Assembly (NCBI GenBank): GCA_037140475.1 | Contig: JBAXEJ010000003.1 | Span: forward strand, 1-64,000 | Direction: 5' to 3' | Length of the DNA: 64,000 nucleotides | Source: PALSA-1006 sp037140475 | Lineage (GTDB): Bacteria; Pseudomonadota; Gammaproteobacteria; Burkholderiales; Gallionellaceae | Part shown: one piece after another, positions 52,348 to 61,329 of the stretch | How positions within the stretch are numbered: position 1 is the first letter of the stretch | Layout of the letters: each line of letters begins with the position of its first letter | The notes under the pieces: model-generated | Seen by the model: the letters and a program-made list of their open reading frames with translations, nothing else | The model's database searches: none | What the model was told of the DNA's origin: nothing | Translations under genes and position numbers: made by a program

Positions 52348-53309
52348 GTTTTGCTTGAAGTAATGCCTCGCCAAAATTCGTTTTCTTTGCACAAAAATTC
52401 ATCATAGGGAATGTAGTGAGATCCGTCACAAGAAAACGTTAAGCCGACTAAGCCGTTAAATATACTTAACGTACCCGAGCGCAAATAAAACATATCGTCC
52501 AACAAACGTAGCGTACGAAACTCCTCTAACACCTCACGCACCCGGCCCATTGGCACCATCGCTGTTTCAGGGTAGGTCGCGCGAGGAAACGCAAAACAAA
52601 TATCAGGATCAATCAGCGCTTCAATATCCAACATGCGATAACGGTAGGGGTCTTCCATCACCCACACAATCGCACGGCTACTCGAAAAGTGCAGCATCAC
52701 ATGAAACACGCCGTGATAAAGCATTAGTTCGGTCACAACCCCAATCACGGTATCGATATGCTGATCCATTAAACTCTCAGCACGGGTTTGTTGAAACACG
52801 GTGCTACGAATAGACGGATCGCCTTTAACCTGCTGCCAGTGGCGTGGTTCCTCATATAGCGCGCTAGTCAATGGCAAGTCGCGCAAACCAAAATAAACGC
52901 CGATGTACCCCAGTAGATTGCCCGATAAGTCCCGCACACTTTGCGTTGCAGTAAGCGAGGGGCGACGTTCCTGCAAACTGATGTAAGCACCCGACAAGGT
53001 AAATTCAGCATGCTCGGCTAGCTCACCCAAATAAGGGCGCATCGAGCGATCTCGCCCCAAACCCATCTGCGGGCCTTCATGGCTGATATTGTCGGTCAAC
53101 TGAATCAAATTCTCATCCAGCACATAAAGATGCTTGCAGTAAGGCAACTCCTTCAGCGCATCGCCCAACAAAGATTCAAGTTGTGAGCGATCTCCCCATA
53201 CGTTTGCACATTTCAAGGCAAGCTGATGCAACGGCTCGCGCAGCACGGTCGCGAGTAGGGCGCGCTGTTGTGCCACACTTTCCTGTAGCGCATTTTTTAA
53301 AGGGCTCAT
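52344..53309 (-). CDS. PDC/Cache-like sensor protein without membrane helices
   Basis: Protein of 321 residues. The first 175 look like a PDC (Cache) sensor: LYVLDENLIQLTDNIS, GRDRSMRPYLGELAEH, GAYISLQERRPSLTATQSV and GNLLGYIGVYFGLRDL. No signal or membrane helix is seen, so it is cytoplasmic, unlike most PDC sensors. The rest (about 190-320) is of unknown fold. It lies 73 bases downstream of the Ser/Thr kinase on the same strand; the two may act together. Confidence 0.75.
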   Translation of the reverse strand: MSPLKNALQESVAQQRALLATVLREPLHQLALKCANVWGDRSQLESLLGDALKELPYCKHLYVLDENLIQLTDNISHEGPQMGLGRDRSMRPYLGELAEHAEFTLSGAYISLQERRPSLTATQSVRDLSGNLLGYIGVYFGLRDLPLTSALYEEPRHWQQVKGDPSIRSTVFQQTRAESLMDQHIDTVIGVVTELMLYHGVFHVMLHFSSSRAIVWVMEDPYRYRMLDIEALIDPDICFAFPRATYPETAMVPMGRVREVLEEFRTLRLLDDMFYLRSGTLSIFNGLVGLTFSCDGSHYIPYDEFLCKENEFWRGITSSKT

Positions 53310-53382
53310 TATTGCCTGACCTCATAGAACATTAACTTTTCACGGCGATCATCGCCGAAATCAGTTAAAAATTGATGACAAC

Positions 53383-54675
53383 TCAACTCGACTCTTGGTT
53401 ATCGCTTAACAAATGTGAAATGCGAGTATTCGCCACAGAGAGACGCTTCACCAGCATACGTAAAAACACCTCACTAAATTGATAGCGACATCCTTGTGAT
53501 GCTTTAGCTAAAACTTCTGGATCAATTTCGATTAACGTTAAATGGGTTTTGGCCACCACATCAGCAGAGCGCTTAGATTCTTTTTCAGCCAGATGCGCCA
53601 TTTCGCCAAAACATTCGCCTTTGTGCAATATGCCTAGCAGGCGCTCTTGTTTCAATACCTTGACGGTACCCTGCGCCAAAATATAAAAATGCCGCCCTTC
53701 TTCACCCTCGGTAATGAGGTGATGATCGGCATCAAATTTATGCCACACGCTGATACGCAACACTTCCCACAACTCAACATCGGTGAAGTTTTTAAAGAAT
53801 GACAACGAGCGGACTGTATCGAATTTCTCGGTATCAAAAAATTCTGCCTGCGGCTCTACGCTATAGCTGATAAAGGCAACAAGATCTCGCGCGAACTCAT
53901 CCCACGTTTGATAGCGTTGCTTAGTGTCCTTTGACATCGCGCGCAACACGATGGCATCCAACTCTTTAGGGATTTCTGGGCGGAACGTACTGGGCGGTGG
54001 CGGCTCGATGTTCATGATCTGGTAAATCATGCTGTAGTTATTCGCCGCATCGTAGGGAAGCCGCCCTGTCAACATGCGATACATCGTGACACCCAAAGAA
54101 AAAATATCCGTTTGGTGATTGAGTACCTGCTCTTTGATTTGTTCGGGCGACATGTAGGCAGGAGAACCTACGCCGCTCACCTGCGTACTTTGCTGACTAT
54201 CCAACATTGCCGCGCCGAAATCCGAAATCTTAATATCACTCTCGCCACATAACAAAATATTGGCCGGTTTAATGTCGCGGTGTATCACGCCTTGATACTG
54301 CGCGTATTCCAATGCCTTACAACATTTATAAACAATCTCGGCCGCTCGGCTCAAGCTAAGCAAATTGTCGACCTCAGCAATACGCTCCAAGGTTTCGCCC
54401 TCAACGTACTCCATGACGATGTAGTTCACATCACCATCCATCATGGCATCATGAATTTTTACAATGTGGGGGTGTGATAACTTTCCAGCGAGCGAGGCTT
54501 CGGTCAGCAACAGCTTGCGATATATTTTAGCGGTGGAGCTGTCATGTAACTTATCAAAGTTAAACAGCTTCAATGCCACCTGCTGATTGCTAAAAGGGTC
54601 TAACGCCAAGTACACGACGCTTGTCGCACCGCGGCCTAACTCTTTAACGATCTGATATTTGCCGATGTTGTCCAT
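53383..54675 (-). CDS. Ser/Thr protein kinase fused to a cyclic-nucleotide-binding domain
   Basis: Start chosen at ATG 54675 (MDNIGKYQIVKELGRGATSV). The kinase (1-270) is complete: Gly loop GRGATSV, Lys in QVALKLF, catalytic HRDIKPANILL, DFG in ISDFGAAM. A cNMP-binding domain (about 285-405: SFFKNFTDVELWEVL, FYILAQGTVKVL, GECFGEMAHL) follows. So kinase output is likely set by a cyclic nucleotide or another ligand. Orphan in the window apart from the PDC gene downstream. Confidence 0.94.
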   Translation of the reverse strand: MDNIGKYQIVKELGRGATSVVYLALDPFSNQQVALKLFNFDKLHDSSTAKIYRKLLLTEASLAGKLSHPHIVKIHDAMMDGDVNYIVMEYVEGETLERIAEVDNLLSLSRAAEIVYKCCKALEYAQYQGVIHRDIKPANILLCGESDIKISDFGAAMLDSQQSTQVSGVGSPAYMSPEQIKEQVLNHQTDIFSLGVTMYRMLTGRLPYDAANNYSMIYQIMNIEPPPPSTFRPEIPKELDAIVLRAMSKDTKQRYQTWDEFARDLVAFISYSVEPQAEFFDTEKFDTVRSLSFFKNFTDVELWEVLRISVWHKFDADHHLITEGEEGRHFYILAQGTVKVLKQERLLGILHKGECFGEMAHLAEKESKRSADVVAKTHLTLIEIDPEVLAKASQGCRYQFSEVFLRMLVKRLSVANTRISHLLSDNQESS

Positions 54676-54775
54676 TGCATTCCAAGCCACTCAGTAAGTT
54701 CATTTTGAGGGTTAAACAAAAAAGTGTCCATGACCCATATGGGAACTAAACTCCAAAGCGGCTATCATACCGCCC

Positions 54776-56197
54776 ATGAAAAAACTGCTTCTCCCACTGC
54801 TCTGCTCTCTCACCCTAACTTGCCACGCCGATGGCTTGCCGGATTTGGGTGATGCCTCGCAAGAGATGATTTCGCCTCAGCAAGAGCGCATGATCGGCGA
54901 ACAAAGCATGTATCAAATTCGCGCTAATAAGAGTTATCTCGATGATGCAGAAATAGCCGATTACCTCAATCAGCTCGGCGGCATACTCATCGCCAACAGC
55001 GGCGAACCCACACAGGCGTATGAGTTTTTTGCGATTAATGAAAACGCCATTAACGCCTTCGCCATGCCCGGCGGCTTTATCGGCGTCAACACAGGATTAA
55101 TTTTGCTCGCGCAAAATGAGTCAGAACTTGCCTCGGTGTTGAGCCATGAAGTCGCACACGTCACGCAACATCACCTTGCGCGCATGGTATCTGGCCAAAA
55201 ATACGACACGCTCGCCGCAATGGCCGCGATTGCAGTCGCCATCATCGCCGCACGTGACAACCCACAAGCTGCCACTGCCGCCATTTATGGCGCACAAGGC
55301 GGCGCGATGCAACGCCAACTCAACTTCACTCGCACCTACGAGCAAGAGGCCGATCGCATTGGGCTAACTACGTTGCAAAAGTCCGGCTTCGACACTCGTG
55401 CCATGCCCGCTTTTTTTGAAAAAATGCAACGTGCCACACGCATAGCGGAAGGAAATACGCCCACCTATTTGCGCACTCACCCCGTCACCGCAGAACGCAT
55501 TGCTGATGTGGGAAACCGCGTGCAACAACAGCCTTTCCACCTTGTACCAGACAGTTTGAATTTTCAGCTCGTCCGCGCAAAATTAAATGCCTCGGTAAAG
55601 TCTCCTAGTGAGGGCATCGCATTTTTTACTTCCGCACTCGGCGAACAAAAATTTGGCAACCCCATTGCACAGCGCTATGGATTAACGCTTGCGCTGTTAC
55701 GCGCTAATCAAATCAAACGTGCGGAGCAAGAGTTCGCCATCTTGCAACAGCAAGCGCCGACCAATGCCATGATCACCACCCTTGCTGGCAAACTAAAGCG
55801 CGCTGACGGCCAAGATAAAAATATCGCCGCTTTTTATCGCACCGCCACGCAAACTTTTCCGCAATATCGTGCATTGATTTACGACTATGCCGATGTATTA
55901 CTACAAGACAGACACTTTGATGAAGCTCTGAAATTACTGAACGAAAAAATACTCACCTATCCAAACGACGCCAAGCTGTACGAACTACAGGCAAGAACCT
56001 TTTCGGCATTGGGCAGAGTGCAAGAAGAACACCACGCACTGGCCTACAACTTCATTTTGCATGGCAACCTACGCGCCTCGGTTGAACAGCTAGAGCTAGC
56101 GAAACAAGCGGGAACAGATTACTACGAGCTTTCGACGATAGAGGCTGAACTGAAACAGTTTAAGGAGATTTTGGCTGCGCAGCGGAAGCGGAATTAG
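54776..56197 (+). CDS. bepA: Periplasmic M48 metalloprotease-chaperone BepA
   Basis: Protein of 473 residues, signal peptide 1-18. Zinc motif LSHEVAHVTQHH (HEVAH), third ligand Glu in YEQEADRIG, then TPR-like repeats (about 270-473). It maintains outer-membrane assembly (LptD, BAM) in E. coli. The 3' end overlaps the glycosyltransferase gene on the other strand by 38 bases. Confidence 0.93.
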   Translation: MKKLLLPLLCSLTLTCHADGLPDLGDASQEMISPQQERMIGEQSMYQIRANKSYLDDAEIADYLNQLGGILIANSGEPTQAYEFFAINENAINAFAMPGGFIGVNTGLILLAQNESELASVLSHEVAHVTQHHLARMVSGQKYDTLAAMAAIAVAIIAARDNPQAATAAIYGAQGGAMQRQLNFTRTYEQEADRIGLTTLQKSGFDTRAMPAFFEKMQRATRIAEGNTPTYLRTHPVTAERIADVGNRVQQQPFHLVPDSLNFQLVRAKLNASVKSPSEGIAFFTSALGEQKFGNPIAQRYGLTLALLRANQIKRAEQEFAILQQQAPTNAMITTLAGKLKRADGQDKNIAAFYRTATQTFPQYRALIYDYADVLLQDRHFDEALKLLNEKILTYPNDAKLYELQARTFSALGRVQEEHHALAYNFILHGNLRASVEQLELAKQAGTDYYELSTIEAELKQFKEILAAQRKRN

Positions 56198-57842
56198 TTT
56201 TTATTGATTTCCTCCACGCCACCATTGTACAAGCCATTTCATTCCCCAGCTCGCACCCCCTCTCCATTTGCCGCGATGCTTGCTCTTTTTCGTGCAACCC
56301 CATTAGCGCCAACCCTTTTCCATAATAAGCCCGCCCTTCATCCGGCTTAATTGCAATCTGCGCTTCAAATTCCGCAATTGCTTCCTGACAACGCCCTGCA
56401 GTTACTAAAGCTATTCCTAACTGATAACGAAGTGTGGTTAGTTGCGGGCTTGCTACAGCTGCCCTTTGAAAATCAGCAATTGCCCCCTCCATTTTTCCCA
56501 TAACCATTTCAGCCTGACCTCTGTTATAAAAAATCCGGTCAGCCCCCGGCTCGCGTTCGCTCTGCAACAATCGAGCGGCATCGTTCCACAAACGATAGTT
56601 ATCGGCGAATACCCACAGACGATTCAAAGTCAGCGGTATAAACAGCAATGCAACAAGACTCAACACAACTATCGTCCTCCGGCTAGGCAGTTTGTTCAGC
56701 CACAACGGGATAACCAACATCATACCCGGCAGCCACAGATAACTGCGGTAGAGCACAAACGGCTCCTGCACCCGAATGGATGAAAATTCCACCACAAACT
56801 GCAACCAAGGATATAGCAGCGCAAAACCCGCCAGCCCTGTCGCCCCACCTCGCAACAGTAGCCTAATGGCAACATAGCCGTACACCACAAAGCCAACCAA
56901 CCCCAGCCAACCTTGCCATGCGGTGACCGATGAAACAAAAGACTCACGCATGTCAATCGACATCCAAGCAGGATTAGGCAACAGCCATAACCACAGATAC
57001 TTGAAAAACAAACCAGCCTGCGTCAGCACACTCAAAAGGTGCAACACAGGAGTGCTCTCGATTATTCCATGCTGCTCAAATAAATTTGCAGCCATCGCTT
57101 CATAGGGTGTGCCGAACACCCCCTTGGCTCGCAACATCACCAGTACCGCAATAACAAAAAAAGCTATCCAGCTCACCCAGAGGTCGCGCTTTATGGCAAC
57201 GATTTTCGTACGTAACAAAATAGTTTGCGCCGCTAATACCGCTGGCATCATCAGGCTATGCTCCTTGGAAAAGCACGCCAAGAAATAAGCCGCCACTGCG
57301 AAGGCCAGCCAGCGCTTTTGTCTCGATAGCAATCCGCGCAGATATGCCAATTGCATAAGTAGAGAGAACAGAGTTGCCATCAAAATGCTACGTTCAACCA
57401 CATAGCCAACGGCGTAAACCGCTACAGGGTGAATAGCGAAAAATAGCGCGCCAAACCAAGCCCCCCAAATAAGCGTGGATGAGTTTTCAGTCTCTGCTTT
57501 GACCTCGCCAATCAATCGACGCAGCAAAAAGAACAGCAAGATGACATTCGCCACATGTAGCAGCAGATTGCCTAGGTGGAAGAAATGCGTCACCGCATCG
57601 CTAAATATAGCCGCCGTCCAATTTAGGCTTGCATAGGGCAGGCCACGCAAGTCGAAGAGAAATAATGGACTGACAGAATAGCTAGAGGTATTGCCAGTAA
57701 AATAAGGCAGGTCATCAAACACAAATGGACTGCCGAGAAACGGCAAATAAATCAGACATACTGCTATAAAAAGAGAATATGTCCAGACACGTTTATATTT
57801 GCCAAAGTAATTCCGCAATCTTGCGCGATAAGACATATTCAT
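56160..57842 (-). CDS. GT-C-type membrane glycosyltransferase with TPR tail
   Basis: Protein of 560 residues. About 11-12 membrane helices (20-415). After the first helix FVFDDLPYF carries the acidic pair of GT-C enzymes (PMT/TMTC-like), and HFFHLGNLLLHVANVIL is family-typical. A TPR tail follows (about 440-535: RIFYNRGQAEMVMGKMEGAI, AIAEFEAQIAIKP, GRAYYGKGLALMGLHEKEQA). It lies just downstream of pilA on the same strand, beyond a strong terminator. Such enzymes can O-glycosylate pilins; here it is inference. Confidence 0.78.
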   Translation of the reverse strand: MNMSYRARLRNYFGKYKRVWTYSLFIAVCLIYLPFLGSPFVFDDLPYFTGNTSSYSVSPLFLFDLRGLPYASLNWTAAIFSDAVTHFFHLGNLLLHVANVILLFFLLRRLIGEVKAETENSSTLIWGAWFGALFFAIHPVAVYAVGYVVERSILMATLFSLLMQLAYLRGLLSRQKRWLAFAVAAYFLACFSKEHSLMMPAVLAAQTILLRTKIVAIKRDLWVSWIAFFVIAVLVMLRAKGVFGTPYEAMAANLFEQHGIIESTPVLHLLSVLTQAGLFFKYLWLWLLPNPAWMSIDMRESFVSSVTAWQGWLGLVGFVVYGYVAIRLLLRGGATGLAGFALLYPWLQFVVEFSSIRVQEPFVLYRSYLWLPGMMLVIPLWLNKLPSRRTIVVLSLVALLFIPLTLNRLWVFADNYRLWNDAARLLQSEREPGADRIFYNRGQAEMVMGKMEGAIADFQRAAVASPQLTTLRYQLGIALVTAGRCQEAIAEFEAQIAIKPDEGRAYYGKGLALMGLHEKEQASRQMERGCELGNEMACTMVAWRKSIKTNSASAAQPKSP

Positions 57843-57849
57843 TACCTAC

Positions 57850-57879
57850 AAAAAACAAACCCCTCCGAGGAGGGGTTTG
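57850..57879 (-). terminator. Terminator of the pilin gene
   Basis: On the minus strand CAAACCCCTCC (57879-57869 complement) pairs with GGAGGGGTTTG (57866-57856 complement), followed by TTTTTTG. It sits 20 bases after the pilin stop. Confidence 0.9.
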
Positions 57880-57898
57880 CGTTAAACACAGTCAACTA

Positions 57899-58393
57899 TT
57901 AGCAACCAAAGTACTTAATCGCAATTGGGTCAGTAATAGTTTTAGCGTTACATGTCCATGTAATCGCTGTTCCACCGCCGGTAGCGCGCAGTGTTATGGT
58001 CAATGCATCGATTGTCGTAGCTTTGATACCAGCAAGTTTCAACTGCATGTCTACAACAGTTGGAGTGCCAGCTGCCGTTGTTACGATCAATTCACTTACT
58101 TCAGCCGGTAGGTTAGGCGTATTTGCAAGACCGATCGAGCTAAACAAACCACCAGCTGCGGATGCCGCTACGGCAGTTACAGCTGTTTCAGTTCCCACTG
58201 GGAAAGAAGCGTTTTCTTGAAAGTATTGAGCAAGAGCCAACTTAACTGGATCCAAAGTGGATTGCACTTTAGACAACTTTGCTTTAACGATGTAGTCCTG
58301 ATACGCAGGAATCGCTACTGCAGCCAGAATACCGATAATCGCTACCACGATCATCAATTCAATCAATGTAAAACCTTTTTGGATTTGTTTCAT
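57899..58393 (-). CDS. pilA: Type IV pilin (PilA)
   Basis: Major-pilin-like protein of 164 residues; ATG 58393. Short leader MKQIQKG, cleaved before Phe by the prepilin peptidase, Glu5 in FTLIELMIVVAIIGILAAVA, then the extended alpha-1 helix and the variable globular part. Two Cys near the end (TWTCNA and FGC at the terminus) form the expected disulfide loop. No other pilin genes lie next to it; a glycosyltransferase gene follows. Confidence 0.95.
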   Translation of the reverse strand: MKQIQKGFTLIELMIVVAIIGILAAVAIPAYQDYIVKAKLSKVQSTLDPVKLALAQYFQENASFPVGTETAVTAVAASAAGGLFSSIGLANTPNLPAEVSELIVTTAAGTPTVVDMQLKLAGIKATTIDALTITLRATGGGTAITWTCNAKTITDPIAIKYFGC

Positions 58394-58446
58394 GTTGTTG
58401 CTCCTTTGTTGTTGAAGGGTACACACGAGGTGTGCGCCCAGTTAGA

Positions 58447-58462
58447 TGCAGGATACGTGCCA
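58447..58462 (-). promoter_or_regulatory. Sigma-54 promoter of pilA
   Basis: On the minus strand TGGCACGTATCCTGCA (58462-58447) matches the sigma-54 consensus TGGCACG-N4-TTGCW at all but one fixed base, with GG and GC at the right spacing. It lies about 54 bases before the pilin start, as in pilA genes controlled by PilR. A 9-base inverted repeat (58443-58451 and 58492-58500) brackets it. Confidence 0.85.
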
Positions 58463-58601
58463 GCCATATTTATCTGCCATTCCCGCGCAGGCTGCATCTA
58501 ATAAATCATCAACAAATTGATTGCATTACACTATTTTTAATAGCTTTCAACGCTGGCCTCGCGCCTGCGCAGGAATATCGGTATCAAATTCGGTCAGTTT
58601 A

Positions 58602-58620
58602 AGTGACAATTTTCGTCACT
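58602..58620. promoter_or_regulatory. Inverted repeat, candidate activator site
   Basis: AGTGAC (58602-58607) and GTCACT (58615-58620) with a 7-base spacer, about 150 bases upstream of the sigma-54 promoter, in a position expected of an enhancer site. It could equally be a weak hairpin after tyrS. Confidence 0.35.
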
Positions 58621-58625
58621 ATTCT

Positions 58626-59822
58626 TTAACCAACCGTCACCCGCCCGAACTTGCGCTTGCCCACCTGCGCCACAACCACTGCGCCCGCCTTGATTTGTAG
58701 GGATTTATCGCTGATCTTTTCTCCATCCAGCTTAACCGCCCCCGCCTCAATCATGCGCATCGCCTCTGAGGTACTAGCAACCAGATTGGCTTGTTTAAGC
58801 ATTTGGGGCACGCCGATAGTGCCGTCCGTGCTGGTCACGGTGATTTCTGGCATGTCATCCGGCAACACGCCTTTTTGGAAACGCGCCTCAAATTCAGTGA
58901 GCGCGTCTTCGGCTGCTTTTTTGGAATGGAAGCGAGCGACGATCTCTTGCGCCAGCAACACTTTAATGTCACGCGGGTTGCGACCATTCAACACTTCTTC
59001 ATGCCATTGCGCAATGGTGGTAAGGCTTTCAAAAGAAAGCAGCTCCAGATAGCGCCACATCAATTTATCTGAAATAGACATGATTTTGCCGAACATGTCT
59101 TGTGGTGCATCGGTGATGCCGATGTAGTTGCCCAACGACTTGGACATTTTATTGACGCCGTCTAAACCTTCAAGCAAGGGCATGGTGAGCACGCACTGAG
59201 GTGCTTGGCCAAAGTGTTTTTGCAGTTCGCGCCCCATCAACAAGTTAAATTTTTGATCAGTGCCGCCTAGCTCGATGTCGGCTTTGAGAGCCACAGAATC
59301 ATAGCCTTGAACCAGCGGGTAGATAAACTCATGAATGGCAATCGGCTGATTATTTTTGTAGCGTTTAGAAAAATCATCGCGCTCCAGCATTTGCGCTACC
59401 GTGTGAGTGGCCGCCAACCGAATTAAATCGACTGCGCTGAACTTATCCATCCAAGTGGAGTTAAACACCACTTCCGTCTTGGCGGGGTCGAGCACCTTAA
59501 ACACTTGATCTTTGTAACTTTGCGCATTCGTTAGCACTTGCTCGCGCGTCAACGGTGGGCGGGTGGCGTTTTTACCCGTTGGGTCGCCAATCATGCCGGT
59601 GAAGTCGCCAATCAGGAATAAGGCGTGATGGCCCAAATCCTGCAACTGACGCATCTTGTTTAATAGAACAGTGTGGCCGAGGTGCAAATCAGGCGCGGTT
59701 GGATCAAAACCCGCTTTAATTCGCAGCGGGCTACTTTTTGCAAGCTTTTGTTTTAATTCGCTTTCTATTAAAAGCTCTTCGGCGCCACGCTTAATAATGT
59801 CTAGGGTATTTTGCTGAGTCAT
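58626..59822 (-). CDS. tyrS: Tyrosyl-tRNA synthetase
   Basis: Charges tRNA-Tyr. 398 residues. HIGH-type motif PDLHLGHTVLLNK, KMSKS motif VNKMSKSLGNYIG and a C-terminal S4 domain (about 335-398: NLVASTSEAMRMIEAGAVKL). The fold and length fit the betaproteobacterial TyrS group. It is divergent from the M23 gene; a common 200-base region lies between. Confidence 0.97.
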   Translation of the reverse strand: MTQQNTLDIIKRGAEELLIESELKQKLAKSSPLRIKAGFDPTAPDLHLGHTVLLNKMRQLQDLGHHALFLIGDFTGMIGDPTGKNATRPPLTREQVLTNAQSYKDQVFKVLDPAKTEVVFNSTWMDKFSAVDLIRLAATHTVAQMLERDDFSKRYKNNQPIAIHEFIYPLVQGYDSVALKADIELGGTDQKFNLLMGRELQKHFGQAPQCVLTMPLLEGLDGVNKMSKSLGNYIGITDAPQDMFGKIMSISDKLMWRYLELLSFESLTTIAQWHEEVLNGRNPRDIKVLLAQEIVARFHSKKAAEDALTEFEARFQKGVLPDDMPEITVTSTDGTIGVPQMLKQANLVASTSEAMRMIEAGAVKLDGEKISDKSLQIKAGAVVVAQVGKRKFGRVTVG

Positions 59823-60026
59823 CGTTCAATTCTATTTGTGGTCAATACGCAATTGGCCGCTTATCGGGATCAGGCTGCCACTCATCGTCAACGTCAATCC
59901 ATTTGTTCCAAAGATAAAGGAATACCTCGGCGGGCTTTGAGGCAATGCGGCTTTCTGGTAAAGTGGCGCCCAATTCGCGAACTAGTGTTCGTCAAAACCG
60001 ATTCATTGCAGCCTTGGGAGGCGCGA

Positions 60027-61325
60027 ATGTTACCGCAAAACACAATGTCGCAAGCATACAAAATGAAGCTGAGATGGTTCGTGACCATTTCTACGTTGCC
60101 TCTTTTTGGCGTAGTCACCGCCTTCGGTGTCATGCCGCAATCCACTTTTAATATTGGCGAGCAAGTAACGGTTGTTGAGGAGATCGCCTTACCCGTTGCG
60201 GCACAAACTGCCAGCACAACAGCCACTTTTTGGCGTAACGAGCGAGTGCAGCGCGGAGATACGGTTGCTGAACTACTACGCAGGCTGAGCATCGAAGATG
60301 CCGCCGCAACCGAATATCTGCTTAAAGACAAAGCCGCTGAATCACTTCGCAAACTCGGTGTTGGTCAAGAGGTTCAATCTGAAATAGCCGCAGACGGCAG
60401 TTTGCTAGCCCTGCGTTACCTGAACAATGGCGGCGCTCAGGTCGTGATCGACAAAACTGATTCAGGTTTTAAGACGAACACTTTTCCAGTGCAACTCGAG
60501 CAGCGCACTTTTATGCGTACCGGCGAAATTAAAACTAGCCTATATGCAGCAACGGATGCGGCGGGACTAACCGACCCTGTGGCAAATCAAATGGCTGAGA
60601 TTTTTGGCGGAGATATCGACTTTCATCGCGATTTACGCAAAGGTGACAAATTTACCGTCGTGTATGAAATGACTTACAGCAATGGGCAAGCGGTGCGCTC
60701 TGGGCGTATTTTGGCAGCAGAATTTGTTAATCAGGGCCATGCCTATCGTGCTGTTTACTTCCAAACTAGTAACACCAACGGCAACTACTACACACAAGAA
60801 GGCAAGAGCATGCGCAAAGCTTTCTTGCGCTCGCCGATTGAGTTTTCTCGCGTTAGCTCTGGCTTTACCACCTCGCGCTTTCACCCTGTGCTGAACAAAT
60901 GGCGCGCCCACAAAGGCGTGGATTATGCCGCCCCAACCGGAACGAAGGTTAAAGTAACTGCGGATGGCACCGTGGCGCTAATAGGCAAGCAGAGCGGTTA
61001 TGGCAATGTAGTGATGGTTAATCATCAAGGCCACTACACAACTGTTTATGGACACCTCTCTCGCTTTGCCGCAGGCTTGCGCGTTGGTCAGCGCGTCAGT
61101 CAGGGTGAGATCATCGCCTACGTCGGCATGACCGGCTTAGCAACAGGCCCACACCTTCACTATGAATTCAAAATTGATGGCACGCAGCGCGATCCACTTC
61201 GTGTAGCACTACCTGACGCGTCTCCTGTCAGCTCAGCACAGAAATCCGCCTTCTTAGAAAGCACTCGCGAACTGAATGAGCGTTTGGCGATGCTGCACAA
61301 TACCAAACTAGCCAAACTAGATTAA
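60027..61325 (+). CDS. M23-family murein peptidase (OapA/LysM-like N-terminus)
   Basis: Cuts or regulates peptidoglycan crosslinks. ATG 60027 is chosen because SD GGGAGG stands just upstream; a longer open frame runs back into tyrS. Of 432 residues, 15-35 form a membrane/signal segment, an OapA/LysM-like domain follows (QRGDTVAELLRRL), then the LytM domain (about 290-400) with HKGVDYAAPTGT (His, Asp), YGHLSRFA and HLHYEF as zinc and catalytic ligands. All four key residues are present, so an active enzyme is expected. Confidence 0.92.
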   Translation: MLPQNTMSQAYKMKLRWFVTISTLPLFGVVTAFGVMPQSTFNIGEQVTVVEEIALPVAAQTASTTATFWRNERVQRGDTVAELLRRLSIEDAAATEYLLKDKAAESLRKLGVGQEVQSEIAADGSLLALRYLNNGGAQVVIDKTDSGFKTNTFPVQLEQRTFMRTGEIKTSLYAATDAAGLTDPVANQMAEIFGGDIDFHRDLRKGDKFTVVYEMTYSNGQAVRSGRILAAEFVNQGHAYRAVYFQTSNTNGNYYTQEGKSMRKAFLRSPIEFSRVSSGFTTSRFHPVLNKWRAHKGVDYAAPTGTKVKVTADGTVALIGKQSGYGNVVMVNHQGHYTTVYGHLSRFAAGLRVGQRVSQGEIIAYVGMTGLATGPHLHYEFKIDGTQRDPLRVALPDASPVSSAQKSAFLESTRELNERLAMLHNTKLAKLD

Positions 61326-61329
61326 AACG

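Noticed and set aside
59811..60026. Extension of the M23 peptidase by 72 codons to an ATG inside tyrS
   Set aside because: The extra part has no signal features and overlaps the tyrS start; the ATG at 60027 has a strong SD and leads into a normal membrane segment.
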